From NCBI GenBank assembly GCA_045595395.1, contig JAZOAH010000028.1:124001-188000 (forward strand): 64,000 nucleotides of DNA, written 5' to 3'. How positions within the stretch are numbered: the stretch's first letter is position 1; every line of letters begins with the position of its first letter. Position numbers and translations under genes: made by a program. Source of the DNA: CAKSHC01 sp045595395. Lineage in GTDB: Bacteria > Bacillota > Clostridia > Oscillospirales > UMGS1783. Of this stretch, positions 1 through 15,316 are shown in pieces. The notes beneath the pieces are model-generated. The model saw only the letters and a list, made by a program, of their open reading frames with translations, searched no databases and was not told where the DNA came from.

Positions 1-1204
1 GGAATTCCATCGACTCAAGGATGACCTCAGCCTTTTCGTCGCACAGGGTATCACCGGTGGTGGTGTTCTTAAGTCCGACAGCAGCGGCGATATCGCCGGC
101 ATAGACCTCTTCCACATCCTCACGGTGGTTAGCGTGCATACGCAGGATTCTGCCGAAGCGCTCTTTGTTCTGCTTGGTGGAGTTGTAAACACCGGAGCCG
201 GTCTTGATCTGACCGGAGTAAACTCTGAAGAAGCAGAGCTTACCGACAAAGGGGTCGGTCGCGATCTTGAAAGCAAGAGCGGCGAACGGCTCTTTGTCGT
301 CCGACTTACGTTCGGTCTCCTCGCCTTCAGGGGTAACACCCTTGATAGCAGGAACATCGATCGGGGACGGCATATAGTCAACGATAGCATCCAGCAGCTT
401 CTGAACGCCCTTATTACGATAGGACGTACCGCAGCAAACAGGAACGATCTCGTTGTCAATGGTGGCCTTACGGATAGCAGCCTTGAGCTCGTCGATGGTG
501 ATCTCTTCGTCCATGAGGAACTTCTCCATGAGCACATCGTCATGGGCGCAGACCTCTTCGACCAGAGCCGCACGATACTCTTCGGCCTTCTCCAGCATAT
601 CGGCAGGAACTTCTTCCACACGCATATCCTTACCCAGCTCGTCATAATAGACATCCGCCTTCATTTCGAGCAGGTCGATCACGCCGCGGAACTGAGCTTC
701 CGAGCCGATAGGAAGCTGAATGGGAACGGGATTGCACTTGAGGCGTTCCTTCATCATGTTGACAACATTGTAGAAGTCAGCACCCATAATGTCCATCTTA
801 TTGACATAGGCCATACGGGGTACACGATAGTTGTTCGCCTGGCGCCATACCGTTTCGGACTGGGGCTCAACGCCGCCCTTGGCACAAAGAACGGTCACCG
901 AACCGTCAAGAACACGCAGGGAACGCTCAACCTCAACAGTGAAGTCAACGTGGCCCGGGGTGTCGATGATGTTGATTCTGTGATCCTTCCAGAAACAAGT
1001 GGTAGCGGCAGAGGTGATGGTAATACCACGCTCTTGCTCCTGCTCCATCCAGTCCATGGTGGCGGTACCGTCATGGGTATCGCCGATCTTGTAATTGACA
1101 CCGGTATAGTACAGAATGCGCTCGGTGGTGGTAGTCTTACCAGCATCGATGTGCGCCATAATGCCTATATTACGGTATTTGCTGATCTCATGGGTTCTAG
1201 GCAT
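1..1204 (-). CDS. fusA: Elongation factor G, N-terminal part (cut by left window edge)
   Basis: This encodes the ribosomal translocase GTPase EF-G, which moves tRNA and mRNA after peptide bond formation in the cytoplasm. About 401 residues are visible of a family length near 690-700, so the C-terminal domains lie outside the window. The GTP-binding motifs are intact: P-loop AHIDAGKT at residues 17-24, DTPGH at 81-85 and NKMD at 135-138. The start ATG is preceded by AAGGAG at good spacing. It is the last visible gene of the str operon, 36 bases after rpsG. The sequence looks ordinary for the family and the call is secure. Confidence 0.97.
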   Translation of the reverse strand, partial: MPRTHEISKYRNIGIMAHIDAGKTTTTERILYYTGVNYKIGDTHDGTATMDWMEQEQERGITITSAATTCFWKDHRINIIDTPGHVDFTVEVERSLRVLDGSVTVLCAKGGVEPQSETVWRQANNYRVPRMAYVNKMDIMGADFYNVVNMMKERLKCNPVPIQLPIGSEAQFRGVIDLLEMKADVYYDELGKDMRVEEVPADMLEKAEEYRAALVEEVCAHDDVLMEKFLMDEEITIDELKAAIRKATIDNEIVPVCCGTSYRNKGVQKLLDAIVDYMPSPIDVPAIKGVTPEGEETERKSDDKEPFAALAFKIATDPFVGKLCFFRVYSGQIKTGSGVYNSTKQNKERFGRILRMHANHREDVEEVYAGDIAAAVGLKNTTTGDTLCDEKAEVILESMEF

Positions 1205-1240
1205 GGTTTTTCTCCTTAATTCCTCAGCATTAGGCTGCCA

Positions 1241-1711
1241 TTACCAACGGTAATGAGCGAAAGCCTTGTTTGCTTCGGCCATCTTGTGTGTGTCGTCTCT
1301 CTTCTTGATGGCGCCGCCCGTTTCATGGATGGCGTCAACGATCTCGTTGGCAAGTCTTTCCTTCATAGTACGCTCGCTTCTGGCGCGAGAGTAGTTGGTC
1401 AGCCAACGCAGACCGAGAGTCTGGCGACGTTCAGGGCGTACTTCCATAGGAACCTGGTAGGTAGCACCACCAACACGTCTGGCCTTGACTTCGAGGACAG
1501 GCATAATGTTTTCCATAGCCTGTTCGAAAACCTTCAGCGGATTCTCGCCGGTCTTCTCACTAATGATGTCGAATGCATCATACACAATTTTCTGCGCAAC
1601 GCCCTTCTTGCCATCCAGCATGATGCTGTTGATCAGACGGGTGACAAGCTTGCTGTTATACACGGGATCGGGCAGAACATCTCTTTTCGAAATTTGACCT
1701 CTTCTAGGCAC
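1241..1711 (-). CDS. rpsG: 30S ribosomal protein S7
   Basis: S7 nucleates assembly of the 30S head and contacts tRNA at the E site. I place the start at a GTG (1709-1711), because AAGGAGG stands eight bases before it and the product is then 156 aa beginning VPRRGQ, the normal family start and length. The upstream in-frame ATG at 1744 would add an unrelated 11-residue leader that contains the ribosome site. The C-terminus ends in the typical KAFAHYRW. It lies between rpsL and fusA. The gap to rpsL carries a long hairpin that may be regulatory. Confidence 0.96.
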   Translation of the reverse strand: MPRRGQISKRDVLPDPVYNSKLVTRLINSIMLDGKKGVAQKIVYDAFDIISEKTGENPLKVFEQAMENIMPVLEVKARRVGGATYQVPMEVRPERRQTLGLRWLTNYSRARSERTMKERLANEIVDAIHETGGAIKKRDDTHKMAEANKAFAHYRW

Positions 1712-1771
1712 TTTTCTTCCCTCCTTCACATAAAATGCTCTCATAGGTACTCGAAAGTAGATTCTTCCGTC

Positions 1772-1815
1772 AGTGCTTTGGAAAAGGCTTATATATAGAA
1801 AGCCAACAAAGCACT
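1772..1815 (-). promoter_or_regulatory. Structured rpsL-rpsG intercistronic hairpin
   Basis: Two nested perfect arms are visible: an outer nine-base arm (1772-1780 with 1807-1815) and an inner five-base GGCTT/AAGCC arm (1786-1790 with 1800-1804). They enclose an AT-rich loop. There is no T tract, so it is not a typical terminator. In E. coli the S7 protein binds the rpsL-rpsG gap to repress its own translation. A similar job here is an inference from position only. Confidence 0.5.
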
Positions 1816-1838
1816 ACATTGTTTTGTCGCCTACGAAA

Positions 1839-2258
1839 TTACTTGGACTTTTTGGGACGCTTGGCACCGTACTTGGATCTACCCTGCAGACGGTTAGCCA
1901 CGCCCTGTGCGTCAAGAGTACCGCGGATGATGTGGTAACGAACACCCGGAAGGTCTCTGACACGGCCGCCTCTGATCAGAACAACGCTGTGCTCCTGCAG
2001 ATTGTGGCCGATACCGGGAATGTAGCTGGTAACTTCGATACCATTGGTAAGACGCACACGAGCGATCTTACGAAGGGCCGAGTTAGGCTTCTTCGGGGTG
2101 GTGGTCTTAACACCGGTGCAAACACCACGCTTCTGAGGCGAGCACTGCTTGGTGGGTTTCTGCTTAAGCGTGTTCATACCCTTGTTCAGAGCGGGAGCAA
2201 CCGACTTCTTGACCGACACCTCTCTACCGGTTCTGACGAGCTGGTTAAAGGTTGGCAT
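1839..2258 (-). CDS. rpsL: 30S ribosomal protein S12
   Basis: S12 sits at the decoding centre and controls accuracy of tRNA selection. The 139-aa product has the long Gram-positive N-terminal insert before the conserved core. The streptomycin-determining loop PKKPN is at residues 55-59 with both lysines present, so this is a wild-type, streptomycin-sensitive allele at that position. AGGAGGTG stands just before the ATG. It lies downstream of the L7Ae-like gene in the str operon. Confidence 0.97.
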   Translation of the reverse strand: MPTFNQLVRTGREVSVKKSVAPALNKGMNTLKQKPTKQCSPQKRGVCTGVKTTTPKKPNSALRKIARVRLTNGIEVTSYIPGIGHNLQEHSVVLIRGGRVRDLPGVRYHIIRGTLDAQGVANRLQGRSKYGAKRPKKSK

Positions 2259-2304
2259 ATGGCACCTCCTTCTTTAAAATTCTTAAATCTATGAGAAAAT
2301 AAAT

Positions 2305-2556
2305 TTAAGTGCTGCTTAATACTGCGCATGCACTGGCTCCGACCCGTATCCCGGCCGCTGCGCCCAACTGGCGCATGCTGTCGGCCTCGATACAGTCGAT
2401 CCCGGCCGCTTGGCAGGCCGTCACGATCTCGACTCGCAGGCCTTCCTGCGCATCCTTGGCAATGAAGACTGCTTTGGCCTTGCCGTTTTGGATGGCACGT
2501 AGCGTTTGTTTACGCCCCGTCACCACACTATTCTTATCAAAACGGTCAAGCAACAT
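2305..2556 (-). CDS. rplGB: L7Ae-like k-turn-binding ribosomal protein (YbxF type)
   Basis: This 83-aa protein has the compact L7Ae/L30e/S12e fold pattern. The N-terminal GRKQTLRAI segment is followed by KAVFIAKDA and a glycine-rich C-terminal IRVGASACAVL strand. Members bind kink-turn RNA; the Bacillus homologues are encoded at this same position, between rpoC and rpsL. The neighbours are therefore the strongest support. It is the first gene after the promoter that overlaps the rpoC stop codon. Confidence 0.88.
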   Translation of the reverse strand: MLLDRFDKNSVVTGRKQTLRAIQNGKAKAVFIAKDAQEGLRVEIVTACQAAGIDCIEADSMRQLGAAAGIRVGASACAVLSST

Positions 2557-2586
2557 ACAGTTTCACCCCAGTCGCACACGCAGTAT

Positions 2587-2611
2587 ATTATACCCTTTTT
2601 TTGGCTTAAAG

Positions 2612-2615
<4 letters not shown>
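2587..2615 (-). promoter_or_regulatory. SigA-type promoter of the str operon
   Basis: TTGACT (2610-2615) and TATAAT (2587-2592) are separated by exactly 17 bases on the minus strand. The -35 box overlaps the rpoC stop codon. It faces the L7Ae-like gene, rpsL, rpsG and fusA, so these can be transcribed independently of rpoBC. Confidence 0.75.
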
Positions 2616-6175
<3,560 letters not shown>

Positions 6176-6187
6176 CCAATCACTCCC

Positions 6188-9907
<3,720 letters not shown>

Positions 9908-9964
9908 AACAAGCAATCACTCCTTCATTTTTGTGAAAAGCATTTGATATACCACACCTACTAC

Positions 9965-9993
9965 TTGACCTTTTCCCGATACTGTGCTATAAT
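9965..9993 (+). promoter_or_regulatory. Near-consensus plus-strand promoter in the rpoB leader
   Basis: TTGACC (9965-9970) and TATAAT (9988-9993) have a 17-base spacer on the plus strand. No plus-strand gene follows. A transcript would run about 115 bases across the rpoB promoter region to the hairpin at 10083-10117. Chance occurrence in an AT-rich gap is possible. Confidence 0.45.
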
Positions 9994-10041
9994 CCACAAT
10001 AAGCGAAATGCGTATGATAGGCAGTATAATATCAATTTAGC

Positions 10042-10070
10042 ATTTTATCACTAATTCAAGGGCTTGTCAA
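10042..10070 (-). promoter_or_regulatory. SigA-type promoter of rpoBC
   Basis: TTGACA (10065-10070) and TAAAAT (10042-10047) are separated by 17 bases on the minus strand, with TG one base before the -10 box (extended -10). The predicted leader to rpoB is roughly 120-130 bases. Confidence 0.75.
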
Positions 10071-10082
10071 TAACTTTTAACA

Positions 10083-10117
10083 AAAAAAGGAATGCAGAAC
10101 ATTCTGCATTCCTTTTG
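10083..10117 (-). terminator. Rho-independent terminator after the HAD gene
   Basis: A 14-base inverted repeat (AAAGGAATGCAGAA and its complement) has a very short loop and is followed on the minus strand by a run of seven T. It directly follows the stop of the HAD gene. The plus-strand side has a weaker TTTTGTT tail and could also stop plus-strand transcripts. Confidence 0.85.
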
Positions 10118-10909
10118 TTATACCAGCGCATTCAAAATTTCAGCCGCACTCTCCAGCACGACCTCCGGCTTTTCCTCCGACGCCTCCAGAATCTCCCTCG
10201 TGGTTTCCCCTGAAAGCACCAAGGCCGTATGGGTACCGGCCGCCAGGCCGCTCTTGATATCGGTGTAGATACGGTCACCGATCACCAAGGTATGCTCGGC
10301 GTCGATCCCCCACTTGTCCATGGCCAGCATAGGCATCAGCGGCTCGGGTTTGCCAATGACGGTCGGGCGGCGCCCCGATACGTTATACAGCATATCGCAC
10401 ACGCTGCCGCAGTCGGGCACACTGCCAAACTCGGTCGGGCAGACATAGTCGGGGTTGGTGGCAATATAGGGCATCTCGGGATGACCCAGCAGCAGCTTGG
10501 ACACTTCCTCCAATTTCTTAAAGGTCAGCTCGGTATCAAAGCCCATCACGATACATTCGACCTTGTCCAGTTCCTCAGTCACAGCAAAGCCCTGCTTGCG
10601 CAACTCCTCTTTCAAGGACTCGGTGCCGCAGACATAGAGGGTCTTGCCGGCATGATGCTTTTGCAGGTAATAGGCCGTCGCCTGGGATGAGGTGATAAAA
10701 TCCTCTGCGGTTGATCGGATGCCCAGTTTGTCCAGCTTTTTTATATAATCTTTGACGCTTTTCGATGAATTATTGGTCATAAACAAGTACTTTGCGCCCG
10801 TTTTTGTGATGGTTTTGAGCAATTTTTCGGTAAAATCGAAGAGTTTATTGCCCAAATATAACGTACCATCCATATCAAACAGATACAATTTTATGCCCTT
10901 GACATTCAT
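10118..10909 (-). CDS. HAD-IIA (NagD-like) sugar-phosphate phosphatase
   Basis: This 263-aa cytoplasmic phosphatase belongs to the haloacid dehalogenase superfamily. The nucleophile motif DMDGT is at residues 12-16, motif II is in TNNSS, the conserved lysine is in GKPEP and motif IV is GDRIYTDI. The layout with a C2-type cap fits the NagD/AraL/glycerol-phosphate phosphatase group. Substrates in that group are small phosphorylated sugars or polyols. It ends the GlpP-led cluster and lies 12 bases after the DUF1667 gene, so glycerol-3-phosphate or a related metabolite is a plausible but unproven substrate. AGAGGT precedes the ATG. Confidence 0.85.
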   Translation of the reverse strand: MNVKGIKLYLFDMDGTLYLGNKLFDFTEKLLKTITKTGAKYLFMTNNSSKSVKDYIKKLDKLGIRSTAEDFITSSQATAYYLQKHHAGKTLYVCGTESLKEELRKQGFAVTEELDKVECIVMGFDTELTFKKLEEVSKLLLGHPEMPYIATNPDYVCPTEFGSVPDCGSVCDMLYNVSGRRPTVIGKPEPLMPMLAMDKWGIDAEHTLVIGDRIYTDIKSGLAAGTHTALVLSGETTREILEASEEKPEVVLESAAEILNALV

Positions 10910-10921
10910 CGTCTACCTCTT

Positions 10922-11269
10922 TTAGTCAATCGACTTGGTTGCGATCACCTTAGTGCCGTATACATCATCGCACACAACATCGCCGATGGCAATAGGCGCC
11001 TGAACGGTCGTTTGGCGGATGATCTGCATCAGATCGAAAATATGCTCCTTGGGAATGGGGGCTTCGGTCTTGACGCTGACCATGGTATCCTCACGATTGG
11101 CCACACGCACGATCGAGGTAACGGTGCGGGTCGGATGCAGGCACTCGTCGTGGCCGTAGACAGCGCCCTTGGGACAGGCGTTGCCTTCTACCTTGACCTC
11201 TTCCCCGTTGATTTCCACCTGCAAAGCACAGCCTCTGGGACAAATAATACAGGTCAGTTCTCTTTTCAT
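10922..11269 (-). CDS. DUF1667 iron-sulfur-type protein
   Basis: This 115-aa protein begins with a CxxCxxxC cluster (Cys7, Cys10, Cys14) and has further Cys at 32 and 43. This pattern suggests an iron-sulfur centre similar to the N-terminal motif of molybdopterin oxidoreductases. DUF1667 proteins are typically encoded beside two FAD oxidoreductases of the GlpA/GlpB kind and are thought to form an electron-transfer subunit. That is the arrangement here: it overlaps the upstream FAD oxidoreductase by four bases (ATGA). The exact role is inferred from context. Confidence 0.85.
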   Translation of the reverse strand: MKRELTCIICPRGCALQVEINGEEVKVEGNACPKGAVYGHDECLHPTRTVTSIVRVANREDTMVSVKTEAPIPKEHIFDLMQIIRQTTVQAPIAIGDVVCDDVYGTKVIATKSID

Positions 11270-12510
11270 TGGATCTCCTCCAGACTTACCGTCAACTCCT
11301 GCGCCGCCGCCATCTTGGCAGCCGGTACGCGGATCTTTTCCATTTCACCGGGAGCGGCCTTAAGGCGCATAGCCTGCACCAGGACCTCATCACCCGACTT
11401 GACCGAAAATCTTACCTTGCCGTAGGGCTTATCGACACGCAGGAAGAGGGACACATCCTTCCCTTCCTGTGCCACACGCTGCGGCAGAACATAGCGCACA
11501 CCGTTTCCGGCATGGGTGGCCAGCGACGCTTGGGTCGCACAAGCACCCAGCACCAGCTCGGCCGCTCCGATACCGGCCAGCTCGGCCTCATCCGAAACAT
11601 AGTCGACCAGGTCATGCACCTGCAATACGTTGCCGCAGGCAAAGATGCCGGGGATGTCGGTTTGGCGATTTTGATCGACCACAGCGCCGCCGGTCACACG
11701 GTCCATGGTAATACCGGCCGCACGGGTCAATTCGTTTTCGGGAATCAGACCGCAGGAGAGCAACAGGGTATCACATTCGATAAAACGGCGTGTGCCGGGG
11801 ATCTCGGCACGCTTGTCATCGACCTGCGCCACCGTCACGCCCTCGACCCTCTTTTTGCCGTGGATCTGTACCACCGTGGTGCTCAGATACAGCGGGATAT
11901 CATAGTCGTGCAGGCACTGCACGATGTTACGGGTCAGACCGCCCGAATAACTCATCAATTCGCAGACCGCCTCGACCTTAGCGCCCTCCAGCGACATACG
12001 GCGAGCCATGATCAGACCGATATCGCCCGAGCCGAGGATGACCACCTTTTTACCGACCATATAGCCCTCGCAGTTGATGAGCTTCTGGGCCGTACCGGCG
12101 CTGTAGATGCCGGCGGGACGGGTACCGCAAATATTCAGTGCGCCACGGCTGCGCTCACGGCAGCCCATGGCCAAGATAACCGCTTTGGCCTGAATTTTGA
12201 GAATGCCTTGACGGTTGGTGGCCGTCACCACCTTATCCTTGGTAACATCGGTGACCATCGTTTCATGATAGACACGGATGCCACGTTCTTTGACCATATC
12301 AGCATAAACGGCTGCATACTCAGGGCCGGTCAATTCACGGCCGAGTTTATGTAAGCCAAACCCGTTATGAATGCACTGGCGCAGGATACCGCCCAAACTT
12401 TCCTCACGATCGAGGATCACGACGTCTTTTACGCCTTTATCGTATGCCGCTACTGCCGCCGCCATACCGGCCGGGCCGCCGCCGACAACTACAATATCAT
12501 GATTTATCAT
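11266..12510 (-). CDS. NAD(P)/FAD-dependent oxidoreductase, partner of the GlpA-like protein
   Basis: The 414-aa protein has an N-terminal FAD Rossmann motif (VVVGGGPAG, residues 7-15) and a second dinucleotide motif (VILGSGDIG) near residue 155-165. It lacks a thioredoxin-reductase CxxC redox pair at the usual place. Proteins of this kind form a three-gene module with GlpA-like dehydrogenases and DUF1667 proteins. They probably pass electrons between the flavin dehydrogenase and NAD(P) or another acceptor. GGGAGG precedes the ATG, two bases after the upstream gene. Confidence 0.85.
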   Translation of the reverse strand: MINHDIVVVGGGPAGMAAAVAAYDKGVKDVVILDREESLGGILRQCIHNGFGLHKLGRELTGPEYAAVYADMVKERGIRVYHETMVTDVTKDKVVTATNRQGILKIQAKAVILAMGCRERSRGALNICGTRPAGIYSAGTAQKLINCEGYMVGKKVVILGSGDIGLIMARRMSLEGAKVEAVCELMSYSGGLTRNIVQCLHDYDIPLYLSTTVVQIHGKKRVEGVTVAQVDDKRAEIPGTRRFIECDTLLLSCGLIPENELTRAAGITMDRVTGGAVVDQNRQTDIPGIFACGNVLQVHDLVDYVSDEAELAGIGAAELVLGACATQASLATHAGNGVRYVLPQRVAQEGKDVSLFLRVDKPYGKVRFSVKSGDEVLVQAMRLKAAPGEMEKIRVPAAKMAAAQELTVSLEEIQ

Positions 12511-12512
12511 CT

Positions 12513-13943
12513 TCAGACCCTCCCCGTGAGCATATTGGACTTGCCGCCGTTTTTGGTCACGTCCTGCATGTCCATATTATTTTCCTGTGCGATCATTTTC
12601 ATCACATAGGGCGAACAGAAACCTCCCTGGCAACGACCCATGCCGGCACGGGTACGACGCTTGACCGCATCCATATCCAACGCCACCGGATTAACGGTGA
12701 TGGCCTGACGGATCTCGCCCTCGCTGATCATCTCGCAACGGCAGATGATCTTACCGAAATCGGGATGCTCCTTGATATAGGCGTCCTTATCCTCATCACT
12801 CATATGATGGAAGGCTTCCATATCTTCACGCTCACCATTCCAGTCGGCCTTTTTCTCCAAAGCCAGGCCGATCTCACCCAGGATCTCGACCACACGCTGG
12901 GCAATGGCAACGCTGGAGGTCAGACCCGGCGAATCAATGGCCGCCGCCTGCACAAAACCCTCCACCTTTTTTGACGCTTCGATGATAAAATCGCCCTTCT
13001 TTTCCGAGGAACGAACACCGGCAAAAGAGGTGATGACCTGACCGAAATTGACACCCGGTACGCTCTTGCGTGCCAGATTCATGACGGTACGGATACCCTC
13101 GGGGGTCATCTCGTTGTCCTCCGGCGTTTCGACGGCATTGGCCGTCGGGCCGGTCAGCAGGTTACCGTCGGCCGTCGGGGTGACCAGGATGCCCTTGCCT
13201 TCCTTGGTCGGAACCTGGAAGATGGTATGGGATACCGTTTGGCCTACCGCTCGATCGAGCAGCAGATATTCGCCTACACGAGGAATGATCTCAAAATCGC
13301 AATCCCCCGCCATCTGCGCCACCTTGTCCGAATAGCAGCCGGCACAGTTGATAAAATACCGTGCCGTCACCTGCTCACCGCTCTTGGCGGTTACGGTGAA
13401 GTCGTCCTGTTTATCGACTGAAACGATCTCAAAATTACGCTTAAGCTCCACGCCGTTATCCATGGCATTACCAACGGCGGCAATGGTCAGCTTATAGGGG
13501 CAGACGATGCCGGCCGAAGGCACATGCAGCACCAGCGTGATCTCTTCCGAAAGATTGGGCTCCAGGGCACGGGCCTCATCACCGGTGAGCACCTTCATGC
13601 CGGAGATGCCGTTGACCAGGCCGCGCTCATACAGTTCATGTACAGCCGGCTCCTGCTCAGCGCCGAAGGCGCAGATCATCGAGCCGTTTTTCCGATAAGG
13701 CACATGCAGCTGTTCAACCGCTTCATAGAGCAGCGAAACACCCTTGGTATTCATTTCGGCCTTGAGGGTGCCCGGCTCGGGATCATAGCCGCCATGAATA
13801 ATACCGCTGTTGGCCTTGGTTGCGCCGGTGGCCACATCGTTTTCCTTTTCCAGCAGGCAGACCGAAAGCTGATACTTGGACAACTCTCTGGCCACCATGC
13901 CGCCGATGACGCCGGCACCGGCAATCACTACATCATACTTCAT
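12513..13943 (-). CDS. GlpA-like FAD-dependent glycerol-3-phosphate dehydrogenase
   Basis: I start at the ATG at 13941-13943, with GAGGAG just upstream; this gives 476 aa beginning MKYDVV. The FAD motif GAGVIGG is at residues 9-15 and a DAO fold fills the middle. A C-terminal BFD-like [2Fe-2S] domain has CRC near residue 400 and CQGGFC near 440. This layout matches the anaerobic glycerol-3-phosphate dehydrogenase family, which oxidises glycerol-3-phosphate to dihydroxyacetone phosphate. GlpP at the head of the cluster supports that substrate. Other 2-hydroxyacid oxidases share the fold, so the substrate is a strong inference rather than a certainty. Confidence 0.85.
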   Translation of the reverse strand: MKYDVVIAGAGVIGGMVARELSKYQLSVCLLEKENDVATGATKANSGIIHGGYDPEPGTLKAEMNTKGVSLLYEAVEQLHVPYRKNGSMICAFGAEQEPAVHELYERGLVNGISGMKVLTGDEARALEPNLSEEITLVLHVPSAGIVCPYKLTIAAVGNAMDNGVELKRNFEIVSVDKQDDFTVTAKSGEQVTARYFINCAGCYSDKVAQMAGDCDFEIIPRVGEYLLLDRAVGQTVSHTIFQVPTKEGKGILVTPTADGNLLTGPTANAVETPEDNEMTPEGIRTVMNLARKSVPGVNFGQVITSFAGVRSSEKKGDFIIEASKKVEGFVQAAAIDSPGLTSSVAIAQRVVEILGEIGLALEKKADWNGEREDMEAFHHMSDEDKDAYIKEHPDFGKIICRCEMISEGEIRQAITVNPVALDMDAVKRRTRAGMGRCQGGFCSPYVMKMIAQENNMDMQDVTKNGGKSNMLTGRV

Positions 13944-13947
13944 TTTT

Positions 13948-14604
13948 TTACTCCTCTTCCACAAAAACTACATGTTCATGGTTTCTTAAGTTATATATAT
14001 TGAAGTCCTTACGACTTTCAAAAAACAGATTCAGCCCCAAATGTCCGGCATAGCCGCTCTTGGGCGCCTGCACACGGCAGGAAAATTGGATGCCGCTTTC
14101 TCGCTTGATATCCTCAAGGATCTCATTGGTCTTATACATATCATCGATCTCGACATAAGCACTTTCACTCTTTCTTTTGCGGCGCTCAAAGCGGCCGAGC
14201 AAGATGATGGAAAGCATATAGATGGCGGTGACGACAAGAGCGCCGATATAATAGCCGCAGCCCACGGCAATGCCGATGATGCTGGTGGTCCAGACACCGG
14301 CGGCAGTGGTCAGGCCCGTGATGATATTGTTATTCTTAAATACGATCACACCGGCGCCCAGGAAACCGACGCCCGATACGACCTGTGCCGAGAGGCGGAG
14401 AATGTCGCCGTTATTGCCCAGCACCTCACCGGCATAAATGCTGATCAAGGAAGTCATGGCCGAGCCCAAGGCGACCAGGATGTGCGTGCGCATACCGGCT
14501 TCACGGCCGTGCCGGGCACGCTCACTGCCAATGATCAAGCCGATCAAGACGGCAACGATCGACCGAATCAGCACAACGGCAAATTGGTTAAACATGATAT
14601 CCAT
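13948..14604 (-). CDS. MgtC/SapB family membrane protein
   Basis: The 218-aa product starts at an ATG with GGGAGGAG five bases upstream (MDIMFN). Four hydrophobic helices fill the first 140 residues, with the family motif IGSERARHGREAGMRTH in the first cytoplasmic loop. The C-terminal 80 residues are soluble and ACT-like in character. Family members affect magnesium-limited growth and membrane energetics; no transport role is firmly established. Its place between glpP and the dehydrogenase, four bases from the latter, is unusual for this family and its link to glycerol phosphate is unclear. Confidence 0.88.
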   Translation of the reverse strand: MDIMFNQFAVVLIRSIVAVLIGLIIGSERARHGREAGMRTHILVALGSAMTSLISIYAGEVLGNNGDILRLSAQVVSGVGFLGAGVIVFKNNNIITGLTTAAGVWTTSIIGIAVGCGYYIGALVVTAIYMLSIILLGRFERRKRKSESAYVEIDDMYKTNEILEDIKRESGIQFSCRVQAPKSGYAGHLGLNLFFESRKDFNIYNLRNHEHVVFVEEE

Positions 14605-14639
14605 AAGACTCCTCCCCAAAAAGAAATAAAGCAACGACA

Positions 14640-14664
14640 AATAAGGCGGACAAGCCGTCTTATT
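14640..14664 (-). promoter_or_regulatory. Hairpin between glpP and the MgtC gene (possible GlpP target)
   Basis: Ten-base arms (14640-14649 and 14655-14664) with one mismatch enclose a five-base loop. A T-rich but interrupted stretch follows on the minus strand. GlpP proteins act by preventing termination in leaders of glp genes, so this could be the controlled terminator for the downstream cluster. Only position and structure support this. Confidence 0.4.
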
Positions 14665-14698
14665 TTCCGCTACTCTTTATCTCTTCGGAAATATGTAA

Positions 14699-15259
14699 TT
14701 ATAGATACCAAAGTTCCTGTGTTCCGGTTGACACGGCGATAGCGCCGCAGCCTAATGCGGCCGTAACCTCGGCCTTGGTTTCGATGAGACCTCCGGCAAT
14801 GACCGGAATGTCCTCTGATACAAATTTGGCTATGACCTTATTGACCACACCCGGCATGATCTCAATGAAATCGGGACGGGTCGATCCGATCATTTCATGG
14901 ATGCTTTCGATGCCCTGCGAATCAACGGCAAAATACCGCTGTACCGCAATGACACCGAACTCTTTGGCGTTTTTGATCAAGGACGCACGGGTACTGATAA
15001 TACCATCAGCCCCCTGTTTTACCAAATACTCGACCCCGCACCGATCCTTGCCGATGCCTCGCATCAGGTCGATATGCACAAAGATCGCTTTGTTTTTCTC
15101 ATGCGCCTGCCGAATCTGCTCGGCCACCGTCATGACTGTGCCTTCCAGCAAAAAGACGATCTCGGCGGGCGATTTCAGCGCCTGATCAAACCGATCCTCA
15201 TGGACCGCTGCGATCAAAGGACAGTTTTCCATTCGCTCCTGAATGTCGGTAAGTGTCAT
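14699..15259 (-). CDS. glpP: Glycerol-3-phosphate responsive antiterminator
   Basis: The 186-aa product starts at ATG 15257-15259 (MTLTDIQ) after AAAGGGATG. The family features are the segment IFVHIDLMRGIGKD, then GIISTRA, then PDFIEIMPG and the C-terminal IAGGLIETK and ALGCGAIAVSTG. In Bacillus, GlpP binds glycerol-3-phosphate and then binds leader RNA to let transcription pass a terminator. Here it heads a cluster with the GlpA-like enzymes, which fits substrate-induced control. No glpF or glpK is visible in the window. Confidence 0.93.
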   Translation of the reverse strand: MTLTDIQERMENCPLIAAVHEDRFDQALKSPAEIVFLLEGTVMTVAEQIRQAHEKNKAIFVHIDLMRGIGKDRCGVEYLVKQGADGIISTRASLIKNAKEFGVIAVQRYFAVDSQGIESIHEMIGSTRPDFIEIMPGVVNKVIAKFVSEDIPVIAGGLIETKAEVTAALGCGAIAVSTGTQELWYL

Positions 15260-15282
15260 GCGCTCATCCCTTTCGCTTGCCA

Positions 15283-15311
15283 ATTTTATCACAAGTATAG
15301 ACTTCTGTCAA
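15283..15311 (-). promoter_or_regulatory. SigA-type promoter of the glpP cluster
   Basis: TTGACA (15306-15311) and TAAAAT (15283-15288) are separated by 17 bases on the minus strand with an extended -10 TG. It lies between the ABC transporter stop and glpP. Confidence 0.75.
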
Positions 15312-15316
15312 GGCAC

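Noticed and set aside
1712..1744. Upstream ATG start for rpsG giving an 11-residue extension
   Set aside because: The extension would contain the AAGGAGG site and does not match S7, while the GTG at 1711 gives the normal 156-aa protein.
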